Shown: positions 20,958-33,134, numbered from the stretch's first letter. The stretch is 64,000 bases of DNA from Aselliscus stoliczkanus (GCA_033961575.1 CM066737.1:48708771-48772770), one strand, 5' to 3'. The notes: generated from the letters alone by a model not told the origin. Program-made: numbers and translations.

Positions 20958-23900
20958 ATGGCAATAAATATACACCTATCAGTAATTACCTTAAATGTGA
21001 ATGGGCTAAATGCTCCAATCAAAAGACACAGAGTGGCTGAGTGGATAAGAAAACAGGACCCATGCATATGCAGTCTACAAGAGACTCATCTCAGATCAAA
21101 AGACACACATATACTGAAAGTAAAGGGATGGAGTAAGATATTTCATGCAAATGGAAATGAGAAAAAAGCTGGAGTAGCAATACTTATTTCAGACAAAATA
21201 GACTTTAAAATGAAGACTACAATAAAAGACAAAGAAGGGCACTACATAATAATAAAGGGATCAATTCAACAAGAGGACATAACCCTAGTAAACATCTATG
21301 CACCCAATATAGGAGCTCCTAAATATATAAAACAGACTCTGACAGACATAAAGGCAGACATCAACAGTAACACTATCATAGTAGGGGACTTCAACACCAC
21401 GTTGTCACCAATGGACAGATCCTCCAGACAGAAAATCAACACGGACATAGTGGCCTTAAATGACACTTTAGACCAGCTGGATTTAATTGATATTTTTAGA
21501 GCATTTCACCCCAATGCTACAGAATATACATTCTTCTCAAGTGCACATAGAACATTCTCCAAGATAGACCACATGTTAGGCCACAAAACAAGTCTCAACA
21601 AATTTAAGAAGATTGAAATCATATCAAGTGTCTTCTCTGACCACAATGCTATGAAACTAGAAATCAATTATAAAAAGAAATCTGGAAAGCTTACAAATAC
21701 ATGGAAGCTAAATAACATGCTTCTATATAGTGAGTGGGTCAAAAATGAGATCAAGGAGGAAATCAAAAGATACCTCGAGACAAATGAAAATGAAAACAAG
21801 ACGACCCAATATCTCTGGGATGCAGCGAAAGAAGTCCTAAGAGGGAAGTTCATAGCAGTACAGGCCTACCTAAAGAAGGAAGAAAAATCTCAAATCAACA
21901 GACTATCTCTACACCTAAGGGAACTCGGAAAAAAACAGCAAAACAAGCCTAAAGGGAGCATAAGGAAGGAAATAATAAAGTCCAGAGCAGAAATAAATGA
22001 AATACAAAACAAAAAAACAATACAAAAGATCAATGAAACAAAGAGTCGGTTTTTTGAAAAGATAAACAAAATCGACAAACCCTTAGCACGACTAATGAAG
22101 AAAAATAGAGAGAGGACCCAAATTAATAAAATCAGAAATGAAAGAGGAGAAGTGACAACAGATACCACAGAAATACAGAAAATTTTAAGACAATACTATG
22201 AGCAACTATATGCTAACAAATTCGACAATCTGGAAGAAATGGATAAATTTCTAGAAGCATACAATCTACCAAGTCTGAACCAAAAAGAAACAAGAAACTC
22301 TGAACAGACTGATTACTGCCAAATAAATTGAATCAGTAATCAACAATCTTCCAACCAACAAAAGCCCTGGACCAGATGGCTACACAGGTGAATTTTACAA
22401 AACATTCAAAAAAGAATTAGTACCTATTCTCCTCAAACTATTCCAAAAAATACAGGAGGGAAGGCTCCCAAACTCTTTCTTTGAAGCCACTATCACCCTG
22501 ATTCCTAAGTCAGACAAAGATATTACAAAAAAAGAAAACTACAGGCCAATATCACTAATGAACATAGATGCAAAAATTCTCAACAAAATACTAGCAAACC
22601 GAATTCAGCATCTCATTAAAAAGATCATACACCACGATCAAGTGGGATTCATTCCTGGTATGCAAGGCTGGTTCAATATCCGCAAATCAATTAACGTAAT
22701 ACATCACATTAACAAAATGAAAAATAAAAATCATATGATCATATCAATAGATGCAGAAAAGGCATTTGACAAAATCTAGCAGCCATCTATGATAAAGACT
22801 CTTAACAAAGTGGAAATAGCGGGATCATACCTCAGCATAATAAAGGCCATATATGATAAGCCCACAGCAAACATCGTTCTCAATGGGGAAAGGCTGAAAG
22901 CTTTCCCCTTAAGATCAGGAACAAGACAAGGTTGCCCGCTTTCACCACTTCTATTTAACATAGTTCTGAAAATTCTAGCCACAGCAATCAGACAAGAAAA
23001 TGAAATAAAAGGCATCCAAATTGGAAAAGAGGAAGTAAAATTGTCATTATATGCAGATGACATGATACTATATATAGAGAATCCCAAAGACTTCACCAAA
23101 ACTGATACACGAATTTGGTAAGGTAGCAGGATACAAAATTAATATTCAGAAATCAGTGGCATTTCTATACACCAATAATAAACTATCAGAAGAAGAAATC
23201 AGGAAATCAATCCCTTTTACAATTGCTTCAAAAACAATAAAATATCTAGGAATCAATTTAACTAAAGAAGAAAAGACCTGTACTCACAAAATTATGAGAC
23301 ACTGAAGAGAGAAATCAAAGAAGATACAAATAAATGGAAATACATACCATGCTCATGGATAGGAAGAATTAATATAGTTAAAATGTCAATACTTCCTAAA
23401 GCAATATATAGATTCAATGCAATTCCAATCAAACTACCAAGGACATTTTTCTCTGAAATAGAACATAGAATTCTAAAATTTATATGGAGTCACAAAAGAC
23501 CCCAAATAGCTACAGCAATGTTGAGAAATAAGAACAATGTGGGAGGCATCACACTACCTGACATCAAAACATACTACAAGGCTACAGTAATCAAAACAGT
23601 ATGGTACTGGCATAAAAACAGACACATAGACCAATGGAATAGAATAGAGAGCCCAGGAATAAACCCATCTATATATGGTCATTTAATCTATGACAATGGA
23701 AGCAAGGATTTACACTGGAGTAAAGATAGTCTATTTAATAAATGGTGCTGGGAAAATTGTACTGACACGTGCAAAAAAATGAAAATAGACCATCTACTTA
23801 CACCATATACGAGAACAAACTCAAAATGGATTAAAGACTTAAATTTAAGACCTGAAACTATAAAACTCCTAGAAGAAAATATAGGGATAAGTTTGCAGAC

Positions 23901-24768
23901 ATTACCCTGAGTAATATTTTTACAGATATATACCCTCGGGCAAGGGAAATGAAAGAAAAAATGAACATATGGGATTACATCAAACTTAAAAGTTTTTTCA
24001 CAGCAAAGGAAATCGTCAATAAAACAAAAAGGCAGCCTACTGAATGGGAGAAGATATTTGCCAATGATATATCTGATAAGGGGTTGATATCCAAAATTTA
24101 TAAAACACTCATGTGACTCAACACCAAAAAAACAAACAACCCAATTAAAAAATGGGCAGAGGATATGAGGAAGCATTTCTCTAAAGAAGACATACAGATC
24201 ACCAACAGGCATTTGAAAAAAAGGTTCAACCTCACTAATCATCAGAGAAATGCAAATAAAAACCACAATGAGATACCACCTCACTCCAGTCAGAATGTCT
24301 ATCATCAACAAATCAACAAACAACAAGTGCTGGCAAGGGTGTGGAGAAAAGGGAACCCTAGTGCATTGTTGGTGGGACTGCAAATTGGTGCAGCCATTAT
24401 GGAAATCAGTATGGAGGTATCTCAAAACACTGGAAATGGAACTGCTGTATGACCCAGCAATTCCACTCTTGGGAATCTACCCAGAGGAATCCAAGACGCT
24501 AATTCGAAAAAATATATGCACCCCTATGTTTATTGCAGCGCTATTTACAATAGCCAAGACTTGGAAACAACCGAAATGCCCATCGGTAGATGACTGGTTT
24601 AAGAAACTGTGGTACATTTATACAATGGAGTATTACTCCTCTATAAAGAAGAATGAAATTGTACCATTTGCAACAATATGGATGGACCTAGAGACTATTA
24701 TGTTGAGTGAAATAAGTCAGTCAGAGAAAGACAAATACCTCATGATCTCACTTATATGTGGAATTTGA
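20958..24768 (+). pseudogene. L1 ORF2 (endonuclease-reverse transcriptase), broken
   Basis: Starts MAINIHLSVITLNVNGLNAP. Endonuclease blocks: LQETHLRSKD, VGDFNTTLSPMDRSSR and [13 protein letters not shown] blocks: [16 protein letters not shown] and [13 protein letters not shown] (YADD catalytic pair near 23053). C-terminal Cys/His knuckle: [18 protein letters not shown] (about 24330-24384). Lesions: a +1 shift near 22288, TAA shortly after, TAG at 22778-22780 after FDKI, a small deletion near 23100 and further shifts after 23270 and 23890. Intact ORF2p performs target-primed reverse transcription. This copy cannot. Confidence 0.93.
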
Positions 24769-25287
24769 AAAACTGAATGAATGAGCATAAGAAACAGAAA
24801 TAGTCTCATAGATATAGAGGAAAAACAGGGTTGCTAGTTGGGAGAGGGGTGGGGATGAGGGAGAAGGGGAAAGGATTAGACAGCATAAATAGATAACTAC
24901 AGTATTGTCACAGGGATATGAAAGACAGTTCGGGGAATATAATGTTGTTAAAAGTTTGTGGGGTGTCAGATGGTCACATGTTTTGTTAGGGAGACCACTT
25001 CATGGATGGAGTAGAGGCTTGATCACGGCACTGTATACCTGAAATTGATGTTGTATAATATTGTATGCCAACTGTAATTGAATATATAGACAGTCACGGG
25101 ATGTGGATTATATGGTGGAAGGGAGTCAAAGGAATTGTAATAGATAGTATGATATGGGGGGGGAGGAGTGGCAGGGGAGAATTGGGGGAGGGGTTGTCAC
25201 TTTCAGGGGTAAAAAGTATAACTATTGCACTTTGTTGTACACCTGAAGCTAATTAAAAGTATATATAAATAAAATTAAAAAAAAAAA
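24769..25287 (+). other. L1 3' UTR with G-rich tracts and poly-A
   Basis: Contains G-rich runs (GGGAGAGGGGTGGGGATGAG near 24841 and GGGGGGGGAGGAGTGG near 25157) with quadruplex-like spacing, typical of L1 3' UTRs. It ends CTAATTAAAAG plus an A-rich tail. The same 3' end recurs at 30555-30732, 40389-40910 and 44655-45104. Confidence 0.8.
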
Positions 25288-25646
25288 GAGACAACATGGA
25301 TGGGTCTTGAGATTATAATGCTAAGCAAAATAAGTCAGACCGAAAAAGTTGAGAACAATGTGATTTCACTGACACATTGTATGTAAAATTGAAAACAACA
25401 AAAGAACAAGAAAAACAAATGAAGAAACAAAACTCATAGAGATACACAATAGTTTAGCGGTTACCAGAGGGTAAGGGGGAATGGAGGTGGTAGATGAGAG
25501 TAAAAAGGATCAAATACATGGTGATGGAAAGAGAATGGACTCTGGGGTGGTGAACAGTGTGATATATAGATGATGTATTACAGAATTGTATATCTGAAAT
25601 CTTTGTAACTTTTCTAACAATCGTCACTTCAATAAACTTTAATTGA

Positions 25647-25755
25647 GGGCCGGCCGAGTGGCGCGGTGGTTAAGCGCTGGCTTAGGAAGCCTGCGGCTCC
25701 GGTTTGGGTCCCACATGTGAGGGCCAGTGACACTGCCCTCAAAAAACAAACAAAA
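25647..25755 (+). mobile_element. Short tRNA-derived SINE (T- form)
   Basis: Inserted in the tail of the old L1. Perfect 16-bp TSD AATAAACTTTAATTGA (25631-25646 and 25756-25771). Head GGCCGGCCGAGTGGCGCGG is close to the family consensus. Confidence 0.96.
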
Positions 25756-25780
25756 AATAAACTTTAATTGAAAAAAAAAT

Positions 25781-27304
25781 CCTTAATTAAATGGGCAGGA
25801 CAAACAAATATGACTAGGTTGGAGGTTTTGACCTCATTTTCCAACCAGAACTTTCTATGTTACACAAGAGGATCAGTTGGCTAGTCAGATCGTAAGCATT
25901 TCATCTGTTATGTCTCTGGACAGATGACTGCATTTTTGAAGTAAGGCAGAACCTGCTTGGAAAGAGTTTGAATCCTTTTCTCAAGTTTCTTCTGTTCATT
26001 TGATTCCTAAGGAACAAATGGCACAGCTGCCTCTATTTAAGAGAAGTGTATGCTTCCTGGTTTGCAATCCATGAAGCAATAATTACAACAATTTTGAGTA
26101 AACTGGACCCCATAAAATGTCGTTTTAATTTGTGAATGAGATAGAGGCACAAAGAGAATGTAGGTTGATGGGAGTCTAATTGTCAACATATTCAGGAAAA
26201 TGTCTTTAAAATTGAAGCAGCTAAAATTCTCACTAATCCTCTCTCACTAATATACAAGGCAAATGAACTTTGTCCTCGAGTGCTTTCAGATGTACAACCT
26301 AACCAATGTAACGGTGTGGCTGTCGTTTTGTTCAAAATCTATATATTTCCTTCTCATCAAGGCCAGGAAACATTACTGCTGCTTAGAGTTCGCTGACCTT
26401 GAGAGTTTATAGAAGAGAGAACTTTATTTTCTACGTCCCCAATACTCCTAGCATGTTGAAATGTTGTTATTTGAGTGCTGCTAACCTACTCTCTCCTGGG
26501 AATGTCTCTTTGTTCCTGCTCTCAAATGAGTGTTGAATAATGTGGAAAAGGAAGGAGTTGCAAGGATTAAAAGCAATGATGAAAAGCAATAATGCTCACT
26601 TTGTGAGATTTTGGAACATATAAATACATTCACACCTTTCCTAAGGTGCTTTTTATTTATTGAGTGTTTAAAATGTCTTATCAAAATGTTAATAGCAGTT
26701 TTAATATCAGGTCCCCAGCTGGTAATATGTGCTTAATTACCCATTTTGTTTAATATGGAGCTTTGTATTTTAGCTGTGTTTATATGATTGTAGCAGACTT
26801 CTTCACTTCAATTGACCACAGCCTAATGGGATGGTCAGCATTCTACAGGATGTACAATGGTGAGGGATGGAATTATGAGAACCATCTACATTTTCTGAGC
26901 TTTCTGCCTTAGGCTAACCTTGGAATATTGAAGAAAGGTCTCATTTAGAGGAATGAAGCAGCTTTTTCTAAGGGGAGAGATCTTAGTCTATGAAATATAG
27001 ATGTGGAGGAGGGCTGACTGCTGAATAACATCTCAACTTCCTAGCCTACCACTTCCTGCTGTTTCTTCCATACGCCTCATACTCAAACCACATTAGACTC
27101 AATGGCTCTCAGTGAGCCTGTTATTGCTTCTTAGGAAGTGTTTCGAAGTGAGCGGTAGTGATTGTGGTTGTCACAGAACATGGAGGACTCGACTAGCATT
27201 TATGGGTGGGAAGCAGAGGTTAAATATCTTGTAATGTACAACATAGAATTGTCCCATTCAATGGTGTGCTCCATTGAGACTCACTAGACCATTTTCCAAG
27301 AAGG
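25781..27304. other. Apparently unique sequence, no gene
   Basis: No exon, RNA gene or young repeat recognised. AT-rich words such as TTAATTACCC near 26734 are present but not interpretable alone. Confidence 0.5.
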
Positions 27305-27400
27305 CAACTTTTTTTAAAATAACTTTATTCACATATAATTCACATGCTATACAATTCACCTATTTAAATTATTTGTATAATTCAATGGTTTTTAGTAAAG
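27305..27400 (-). repeat. Old L1 3'-end fragment (reverse)
   Basis: AACTTTATTCACATATAATT, then CATGCTATACAATTCACCTA and ATAATTCAATGGTTTTTAG match the reversed 3' UTR of ancient L1 families. Confidence 0.7.
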
Positions 27401-27572
27401 GCCTTGATTTTCTATACCTCCAGATCTCTGCTCAACTTTTACCTATGATCTTTCTGCCTATAATCTCCTTTCCTCTTTTGTCCACCAGAAATGTAATAAT
27501 AATTCTAAAAGTTCTACCTTAAATGACATCTACTGATGCTTTTTCAGTTAACCCATTTTTGGTTTCTGTAAG

Positions 27573-27768
27573 GCAGGAGTTGGTAAACTTTGTCTATAAA
27601 GGGCCAGGTACTAATATTTTTGGCTTTGCGGACCATGGTCTTTATTGTAACAACTCTGCCATTGTGGCACAAAAGTAGCCATAGATGATAAGTAAATAAA
27701 TGGGTATATCTGTGAGTTAATAAATCTTTATTCCCCAAAACAGATGGTAGGCAGTTTGCAAACCTCTG
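27573..27768 (+). mobile_element. hAT-type DNA transposon relic (non-autonomous)
   Basis: Ends are inverted: CAGGAGTTGGTAAACT at the left and AGTTTGCAAACCTCTG at the right (12 of 16 complementary). Between them are AAAGGGCCAGGTACTAATAT, AACTCTGCCATTGTGGCAC and AGCCATAGATGATAAG, the order of a common ancient mammalian hAT/Charlie-derived repeat. The exact family name is uncertain. Confidence 0.78.
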
Positions 27769-30061
27769 CCTTCTGCACTAAACCACTTTGTTCATATTTT
27801 GATACATCACTCAATACACTGCAACACATTTAGTAGTATATATATTTGCCTCATCCATGAGACATAGGCATCTTTTTCATCATGGTAGCCATGATGGTCA
27901 ATAGTGTCTGGAACACAGTAGGTGATCAGTCTATACTAGTTTATTGGATGAAGGCTGGTACAGACAGCACTGGGAGCAGTACTTCTAGATTGTTACCAAA
28001 ATAACCAAATCTTTTGATTGTATCAAATGCAATTGACCTTGTATAAAACTTATTCATTGGAGCAAATCCTGAGATTTGTCATTAAATCTTAATTCCCTTG
28101 ATTTTGCCAGTTCTGGAGAAATTTTATAATACTAGTTCATTGAAACAAACTACTGTCAGCATACTGCTTGACACATAGAAGCCATTCAATAAAAGTGTGG
28201 TTTGTATTTCAGAAATAGAAATTATCCTTGCTGAGACCTTTGCTTTGGACAAATAAAATACATAACAAACTAAGTTTGATTTTCTTTCCATCCTATACCC
28301 CCCACTTCTTCTGGGAAAGAGAAAGGGATGGAAGGAGAAAGATAGAAAAGAACAAAAAGGCTCTGGGCCGGGAGATGGAAAATGTCCTTTTAGCATAATA
28401 AAAGGCAAGGGTATTAGTTCATAAGACACAGAGTCCTAATTATTTTAAGGAGTAAAGTGAATTTCTAATATCCATAGAAGAGCCTGTTTAATCACAGACT
28501 TTGTTGGGGCTGAACAAGCCCACAGATTTGAGTAGGAATTCATCAGTGTACCCTGTCCTCTTTGTGACCAGTGCTTACCTCTGAAATGACCTATCCTGGC
28601 CTCTGCAGACCAGCAGGAACTGAGAAAAGGAGAAAATACATTGACATTCAGTGGATCCTCTGAGGCTGCAAAATTTACAAGTCAGAGAGAGAGCTGATGG
28701 GTCTTGAGGCCTATTTATTGCTGTTGGGAGAAATGACTAAGAGAAGGAGTAAGTGAGATAGAGGAGGCTGGGAGAGAAAAAAAGGGAAAGAGTTTAGGAC
28801 TGTGAGAATGGAGAGGGAATCAGGGGAGTTAGAGAATGAGGTAAATTCATATGGAAAACTCTCCAAATTCCCAGAGATCATTCAGTTAGGACCACCCTAC
28901 TCCATTTCCCAGGCCTAGATAATAAGGCTCATCTGTTGTGTAGCATAGGACACTGAAGTTAGCTAGGTCAGGATCACAATGTCCAATTTCAGATCCCAAC
29001 ACACCAACTTCAGATGGTGTTGGATCATAAACTGCTCAAACCTTCCCTGGGGTCCATTGAATATTTGCTCAGGGAAAGGCAAGGAAGGTAGTATTGCCTT
29101 CTTTCTTGGCCAAATATAGTAGTAGGAACCTCCTCTACATGGACTATTGGACAGAGGAATATCTATACCCAGACAACAACTAGCTGGAGAATACTGAAGC
29201 TGGAAACACATGCTCTGTGGGACAAGAAAACAAACAACCTACCACGAGACTTTCACTGGTATTTTGATAGGTTTCTAAAAATAGAACAACAACTAGAAGA
29301 ACTAGAACAACCCCTGCCTTGGAGCTCAGAGTATGATAGGGGAGATAGGCCTAAACATAGGATTCTCCACTACAATGCGGTAGATATGATAATACAGGTA
29401 TACTACAAAAGGTGGTGGAGTAGGTGACATTCAAGCAGCATTTTGAAGGATGGAGAATTAACTCTGAGAAGAGAAGAAGAAGGAGGGCATTCTCGGCAGA
29501 AGGAACAAGAAGGCATGAAGGTGTGAAAGTACAAAGGGTTAATTTGGGGGCCCTTCCAATAACATTATGTGACTGAAGCATGGAGTAGGAAAGAATAGGA
29601 GGAAGGAGGAAAAAGAAAAGCAGGAGAGAAACCAGGAGATAAGATTGGAGTCAGGTAATGATTAAGAGCCTTGCTAAGTGGTTTCACTTTTCTCCTGTAG
29701 ACTAGGCATGGAGAAAAGCAGCCTGATTATTTGGTTATATGAGCACAGTGTTGTTGTTGTTGTTGTTTTAATTCAAATTTGAATGTCTTGAAGCAGGGCT
29801 TACACTTTCCAACTCACCACTGAATCCACACACAAAATTGTCTTGCATCTCACAACTGCACAATTTTTCATGACCTGCCTTGCTGCTAGAGGCAATTAAG
29901 TTTGTGATTTCCTGCTTAGAATGGGGAATCACTTAGGAGGTAATGACAAATAAGTACTTTCATAAAATATTTCTAGTGGCAGTGGGAAGAGTGGAAGGAA
30001 CAATGGAAGTAAGAACACCAGTCAGAATGCTATTTCAGTGGTTCAAACAAGAGATAATAAA
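27769..30061. other. Mostly unique sequence, no gene
   Basis: No gene supported. A purine-rich stretch spans about 28690-28850. 29425-29530 resembles the unnamed old repeat seen near 8450 and 41930. A (TTG)n run lies at 29748-29766. Confidence 0.5.
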
Positions 30062-30384
30062 GAGTCCATTAACTGATGAATGGATGAACAAAAGTAGTAT
30101 GTCAATACAATGGGAATCTATTCAGTCATAAAAAGTAATGAAGCACTACTTAATGCTACAACATTGATAAGCCTTGAAAAAATTATTCTGAGAAAGTCAG
30201 TCATAAAAGACCACATATTGTATGATTCTATTTATAAGAAATATCCAGTATAGGCAAATTCATAGAGATGGAAAGTAGATTAATGGAAGCCAAGGCTTTA
30301 TGGAGGAAGAATGGAGAGTGACTATTAATGGAAATGGGGTTTCTTTTTGGGGTGATGAAATTATTTCAAAATTAAACTGTGGGG

Positions 30385-30469
30385 GGCCGGCTGAGTGGCA
30401 CAGTGGTTAAGCCCTGGTTCGGTCCCACATATGAGGGCCAGTGACACTGCCCTCAAAAACAAACAAACA
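30385..30469 (+). mobile_element. Short SINE with internal head deletion
   Basis: Perfect TSD AAATTAAACTGTGGGG (30369-30384 and 30470-30485). Compared with other copies, the stretch between GTGGTTAAGC and CCTGGTTCGG is missing (about 25 bp, including GGCTTGGGAAGCCAGC), so the anticodon-arm equivalent is gone. Confidence 0.94.
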
Positions 30470-30554
30470 AAATTAAACTGTGGGGATGGTTGTACAACTC
30501 TATAAATATACTAGAAGCCATTGTATTGTGTACTATTTAAAAGGGTGAATTTCA

Positions 30555-30732
30555 CTGGATGTGGATTATACTGTGGAAGAGAGTCAGAGGAAGAGTAATA
30601 GATATGTATGATATGGGGGGGAGTGGGGTGGCGAATTGGGGGTGGGGGGTTGCCTCTTTGAGGGGTAAAATGTATAACTATTGCACTGTGTTGTACATCT
30701 GAAACTAATTAAAAATAAATAAATAAATAAAT
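30555..30732 (+). mobile_element. 5'-truncated L1 (3' UTR only)
   Basis: A 178-bp piece of young L1 3' UTR starting at GGATGTGGATTATACTGTGG-like sequence, ending in (AAAT)n. TSD AAAAGGGTGAATTTCA (30539-30554) and AAAAGGGTGAATTTTA (30733-30748). Confidence 0.93.
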
Positions 30733-30790
30733 AAAAGGGTGAATTTTATGGTATCTGTATTATATCTCAACAAAATTGTTACTTTTTTTT

Positions 30791-30891
30791 TTTTTTGAGG
30801 GCAGTGTCACTGGCCCTCATATGTGGGACCTGAACCGGGGCCGCTGGCGTCCCAAGCCAGCACTTAACCACCACACCACTCAGCCGGTCCG
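30791..30891 (-). mobile_element. Short tRNA-derived SINE (T- form)
   Basis: Reverse-strand SINE. TSD TTGTTACTTTTTTTT (30776-30790 and 30892-30906). Confidence 0.93.
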
Positions 30892-31204
30892 TTGTTACTT
30901 TTTTTTAATGAAGAGAGATAATGTGGCCCTGAATTAAGGCATTAGTGGGAGTGAAGAGGAAAAGATGGTGTGTGTGTTCAAATGACACTTATAGACTGTA
31001 AATAAAGCAGGTATAATACTTTAATTCAGGCGATGGAATTCTGAAGCATTCAGAGTATAGCCAGAAGTAAAGCATTAAGAGTGCTTAGCATATAATATGT
31101 GCTAGAGATATATTAACTGTTAATACTATTATTCTCTCCTATAATTTTGGTTTTCTCAAGAACTTTCTGGACATGGTGCTGTTTTCCATCTTTATTATAT
31201 TCAG

Positions 31205-31345
31205 TATGTTGGAAAGAGCATTGGACTTCAAATCAGGAAATTTGAATTTTCAATCTTGATTGACTATATGCTGCGTGACCTTGGGTAAGTTGATTTACTT
31301 CTCCAGACCATAATTTCCTCATCAGTAATTTGGGAAGTTGACTAG
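31205..31345 (+). repeat. MIR fragment
   Basis: GGAAAGAGCATTGGACTTCA, then GCTGCGTGACCTTGGGTAAG and CATAATTTCCTCATCAGTAA follow MIR order. A downstream MIR-like end also appears at 31075-31120 on the other side. Confidence 0.75.
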
Positions 31346-31754
31346 AACTGTGTTTTTAAATTGTGCTGTGTAGCTACTGCAAGGTCCAAAGAGGTGGAGG
31401 AGGAAGTTTTTCTCCTTTCTTTCTCTATCAGGTTCTATTGATGTTTGTTTTATACATTGAGATTCTGCACACAAGTTTGCTTGAAGAAACAATTCTGTGG
31501 TTAGAAAAAATTTGAAAACCATTGGAACAAATAAGATCTCTAAAATGACTTCTGTAAAAAAGTGTTTTATGATTTATAAAATTTTATATGAAGTTTATAT
31601 GTACATGTATGTGTATATATATAATGATGCCTGAGCTTTCAAGGAAACATATCCCACAGAAGATTACACCTAAGCTGAATCTTGAAAGATGAATGGAAGT
31701 TTTCTGGATAAAATCATGAAGGGGAGCAGGTCTCTGGCTACATGAGAATATTTT

Positions 31755-32662
31755 GAGGACCTTGCTTTCTTGGGCTGCCATAAAAAAAAAAGTACCATAA
31801 ATGGGTGGCTTAAATGACAGACATTTTTTTTAAATTGGGGGTCGGGGAGGGGAACAGTGTTGGACAATTGTGGAGGGGGACCAGCCAAGTTGTTCTTCTT
31901 TGATCTTAGTTGTGGAGGGCATCAGTCACCATCTGGCTGCACGTCAGCAGCTCGTGGCCTCTAAGCTCAAGGTGCTGTGTTATATAGTCTTAGTCGTGGG
32001 TGGGTGTAGCCACCATCCTACATGGGAGTCCAACTGGCAGCCTTGTTGTTAAGAGCACAGGCTCTATCCACTGCACCATACAGGCAGCAGCTCAGCTCAA
32101 GTTCAGTCTTAGTTGCAGGCAGGCATAGCCCACCATCAAACACACAGTCTTGTTGTTGGGAGAATGTGCTCTCACCAGCTGAGCCATCCTACCACCTGTT
32201 GGCAACTCAGCAGCAGCACAGCTCAGGTGCAGCATCACTGGCACATATGGAAATAGAACTGGCAGCCCTGTTGCTCAGAGCTCGAGCTCTTAATCTAACT
32301 CTTAACCAAATGAGACTCTTGGCAGGCCCACGAAAGACATTGTTTTTCTCACAATTCTTGAGGCTGGTAGTCCAAGATCAACATGATAAGTTTCTGGTGA
32401 GAACTCTTTCCGGCTTGGAGATAGATGCTTTCTTGCTATGTGCTCACATGGCCTTCCTTTAGTGCATGTGTGCAGAAAGAGAGAGATATCCTCCTCTTAT
32501 AAAGTCACCAATCCTACTGCATTAGGACACCATCATTATGATTTTGTGAACTGTATTAAGCTTAATTTCTTCCTGATAGCCCTATCTCCAAATATAGTCA
32601 AATTGGGAGTTAGGGCTTTAGCATATGAATTTTGAGGGTACATAATTCAGGCAATAGCACTT
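31755..32662. repeat. Old LTR-like repeat split by a trimeric SINE
   Basis: The left part CTTTCTTGGGCTGCCATAAA, GGGTGGCTTAAATGACAG (to 31824) and the right part TTTTTCTCACAATTCTTGAG, GGTAGTCCAAGATCAACATG (from 32338) belong to one repeat family. The copy at 58318-58790 (TTTCCTATTACTACTGTAAC, TCCAGTTCTGGAGGTCAGAA) is another member. The family is a common mammalian LTR-like element I cannot name safely. Confidence 0.7.
31825..32330 (-). mobile_element. Three-headed composite SINE (old)
   Basis: On the minus strand three tRNA-like heads can be read in a row: one with TGGTTAAGAGTTAGATTAAG and GGGCTGCCAGTTCTATTTCC, a second with GGATGGCTCAGCTGGTGAGA, a third with GTATGGTGCAGTGGATAGAG and GGCTGCCAGTTGGACTCCC. 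The end CCTCCACAACTAAGATCAAA, then CAACTTGGCTGG and CAACACTGTTCCCCTCCCC matches the body/tail of the long SINEs in this window. The TSD is weak (AGACATT on both sides). It appears to be an older relative of the long family. Confidence 0.8.
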
Positions 32663-32934
32663 GCTAAAAATGGGTACTATTATACCTCAATAATGTAATA
32701 GTATAATGTTATTAACTATAAGGAGACTCTAGAATGGCTCAATTTCCATCTTTTTTGTCCAGGAAAATACTGGTTAGATTTAAAATAGTAGACAAACACC
32801 AAAATGATAAAATTAAAAACCAAGAGAGGGATGGAAACTGCTAGAGCATCTAGACACTCTAAAGAAGGCCAAGACTTCTGGTTTAAAAGAGGTCTATAAC
32901 AGAGTACTGGGAAAAATTATGCATAGCTCGTTAG

Positions 32935-33125
32935 TATAACGGAGTGGGAAGAGCATGGTTTTTGGAGCCATGGGCCTGGCTTTGAAACTTAGCTATGTAC
33001 CTTGGCCAATCATTGAACTTGTATGAGCTTCAGTTTCCTCATCTGTAAAATGGGGGTTAATAATAATAATTAAAAAAACAACGCATACCTCACAGAGTTG
33101 TTGTAAAGATAAAATTTGTCCAAAT
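32935..33125 (+). repeat. MIR
   Basis: AGTGGGAAGAGCATGGTTTT, CTTCAGTTTCCTCATCTG and AAAATGGGGGTTAATAATAA, then TACCTCACAGAGTTGTTGTA are classical MIR segments. Confidence 0.88.
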
Positions 33126-33134
33126 GAGGTTAAG

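Larger units (their letters stand above)
18680..25287 (+). mobile_element. Near full-length younger L1
   Basis: A 6.6-kb L1 with 5' UTR (18680-20016), ORF1 (20017-20901), ORF2 region (20958-24768), a G-rich 3' UTR and a poly-A tail. It is flanked by a perfect 12-bp TSD, GAGACAACATGG (18668-18679 and 25288-25299), within the old L1. Both reading frames are broken (a stop in ORF1; a frameshift, stops and a small deletion in ORF2), so it is not autonomous. The few lesions show it is much younger than its host L1. Confidence 0.95.
11184..25780 (+). mobile_element. Old L1 with many nested insertions
   Basis: A near full-length old L1 starts at about GCATGAGGTGAGCCTC (homologous to the start of the copy at 60.94 kb) and runs through 5' UTR, ORF1 (12.3-13.4 kb), ORF2 (13.8 kb onward) and a 3' end at 25.64-25.78 kb. 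It was the landing site for seven SINEs, a mariner MITE (14196-14276), a 7SK fragment (15744-15845) and a complete younger L1 (18680-25287). Its own reading frames are full of stops and shifts. The insertions make it useful for relative dating. Confidence 0.9.
30062..30890 (+). mobile_element. Old L1 3' end carrying three insertions
   Basis: GATGAATGGATGAACAAAAG, CAGTCATAAAAAGTAATGAAG and GTATGATTCTATTTATAAG match the 3' part of an old L1. The 3' UTR (GGGTTTCTTTTTGGGGTGAT) is interrupted by a SINE (30385-30469), a young L1 3' fragment (30555-30732) and a reverse SINE (30791-30891). Confidence 0.8.

Noticed and set aside
32022..32462. A 146-codon open frame on the plus strand.
   Set aside because: It spans the three-headed SINE and the adjoining LTR-like repeat, and has no domain.
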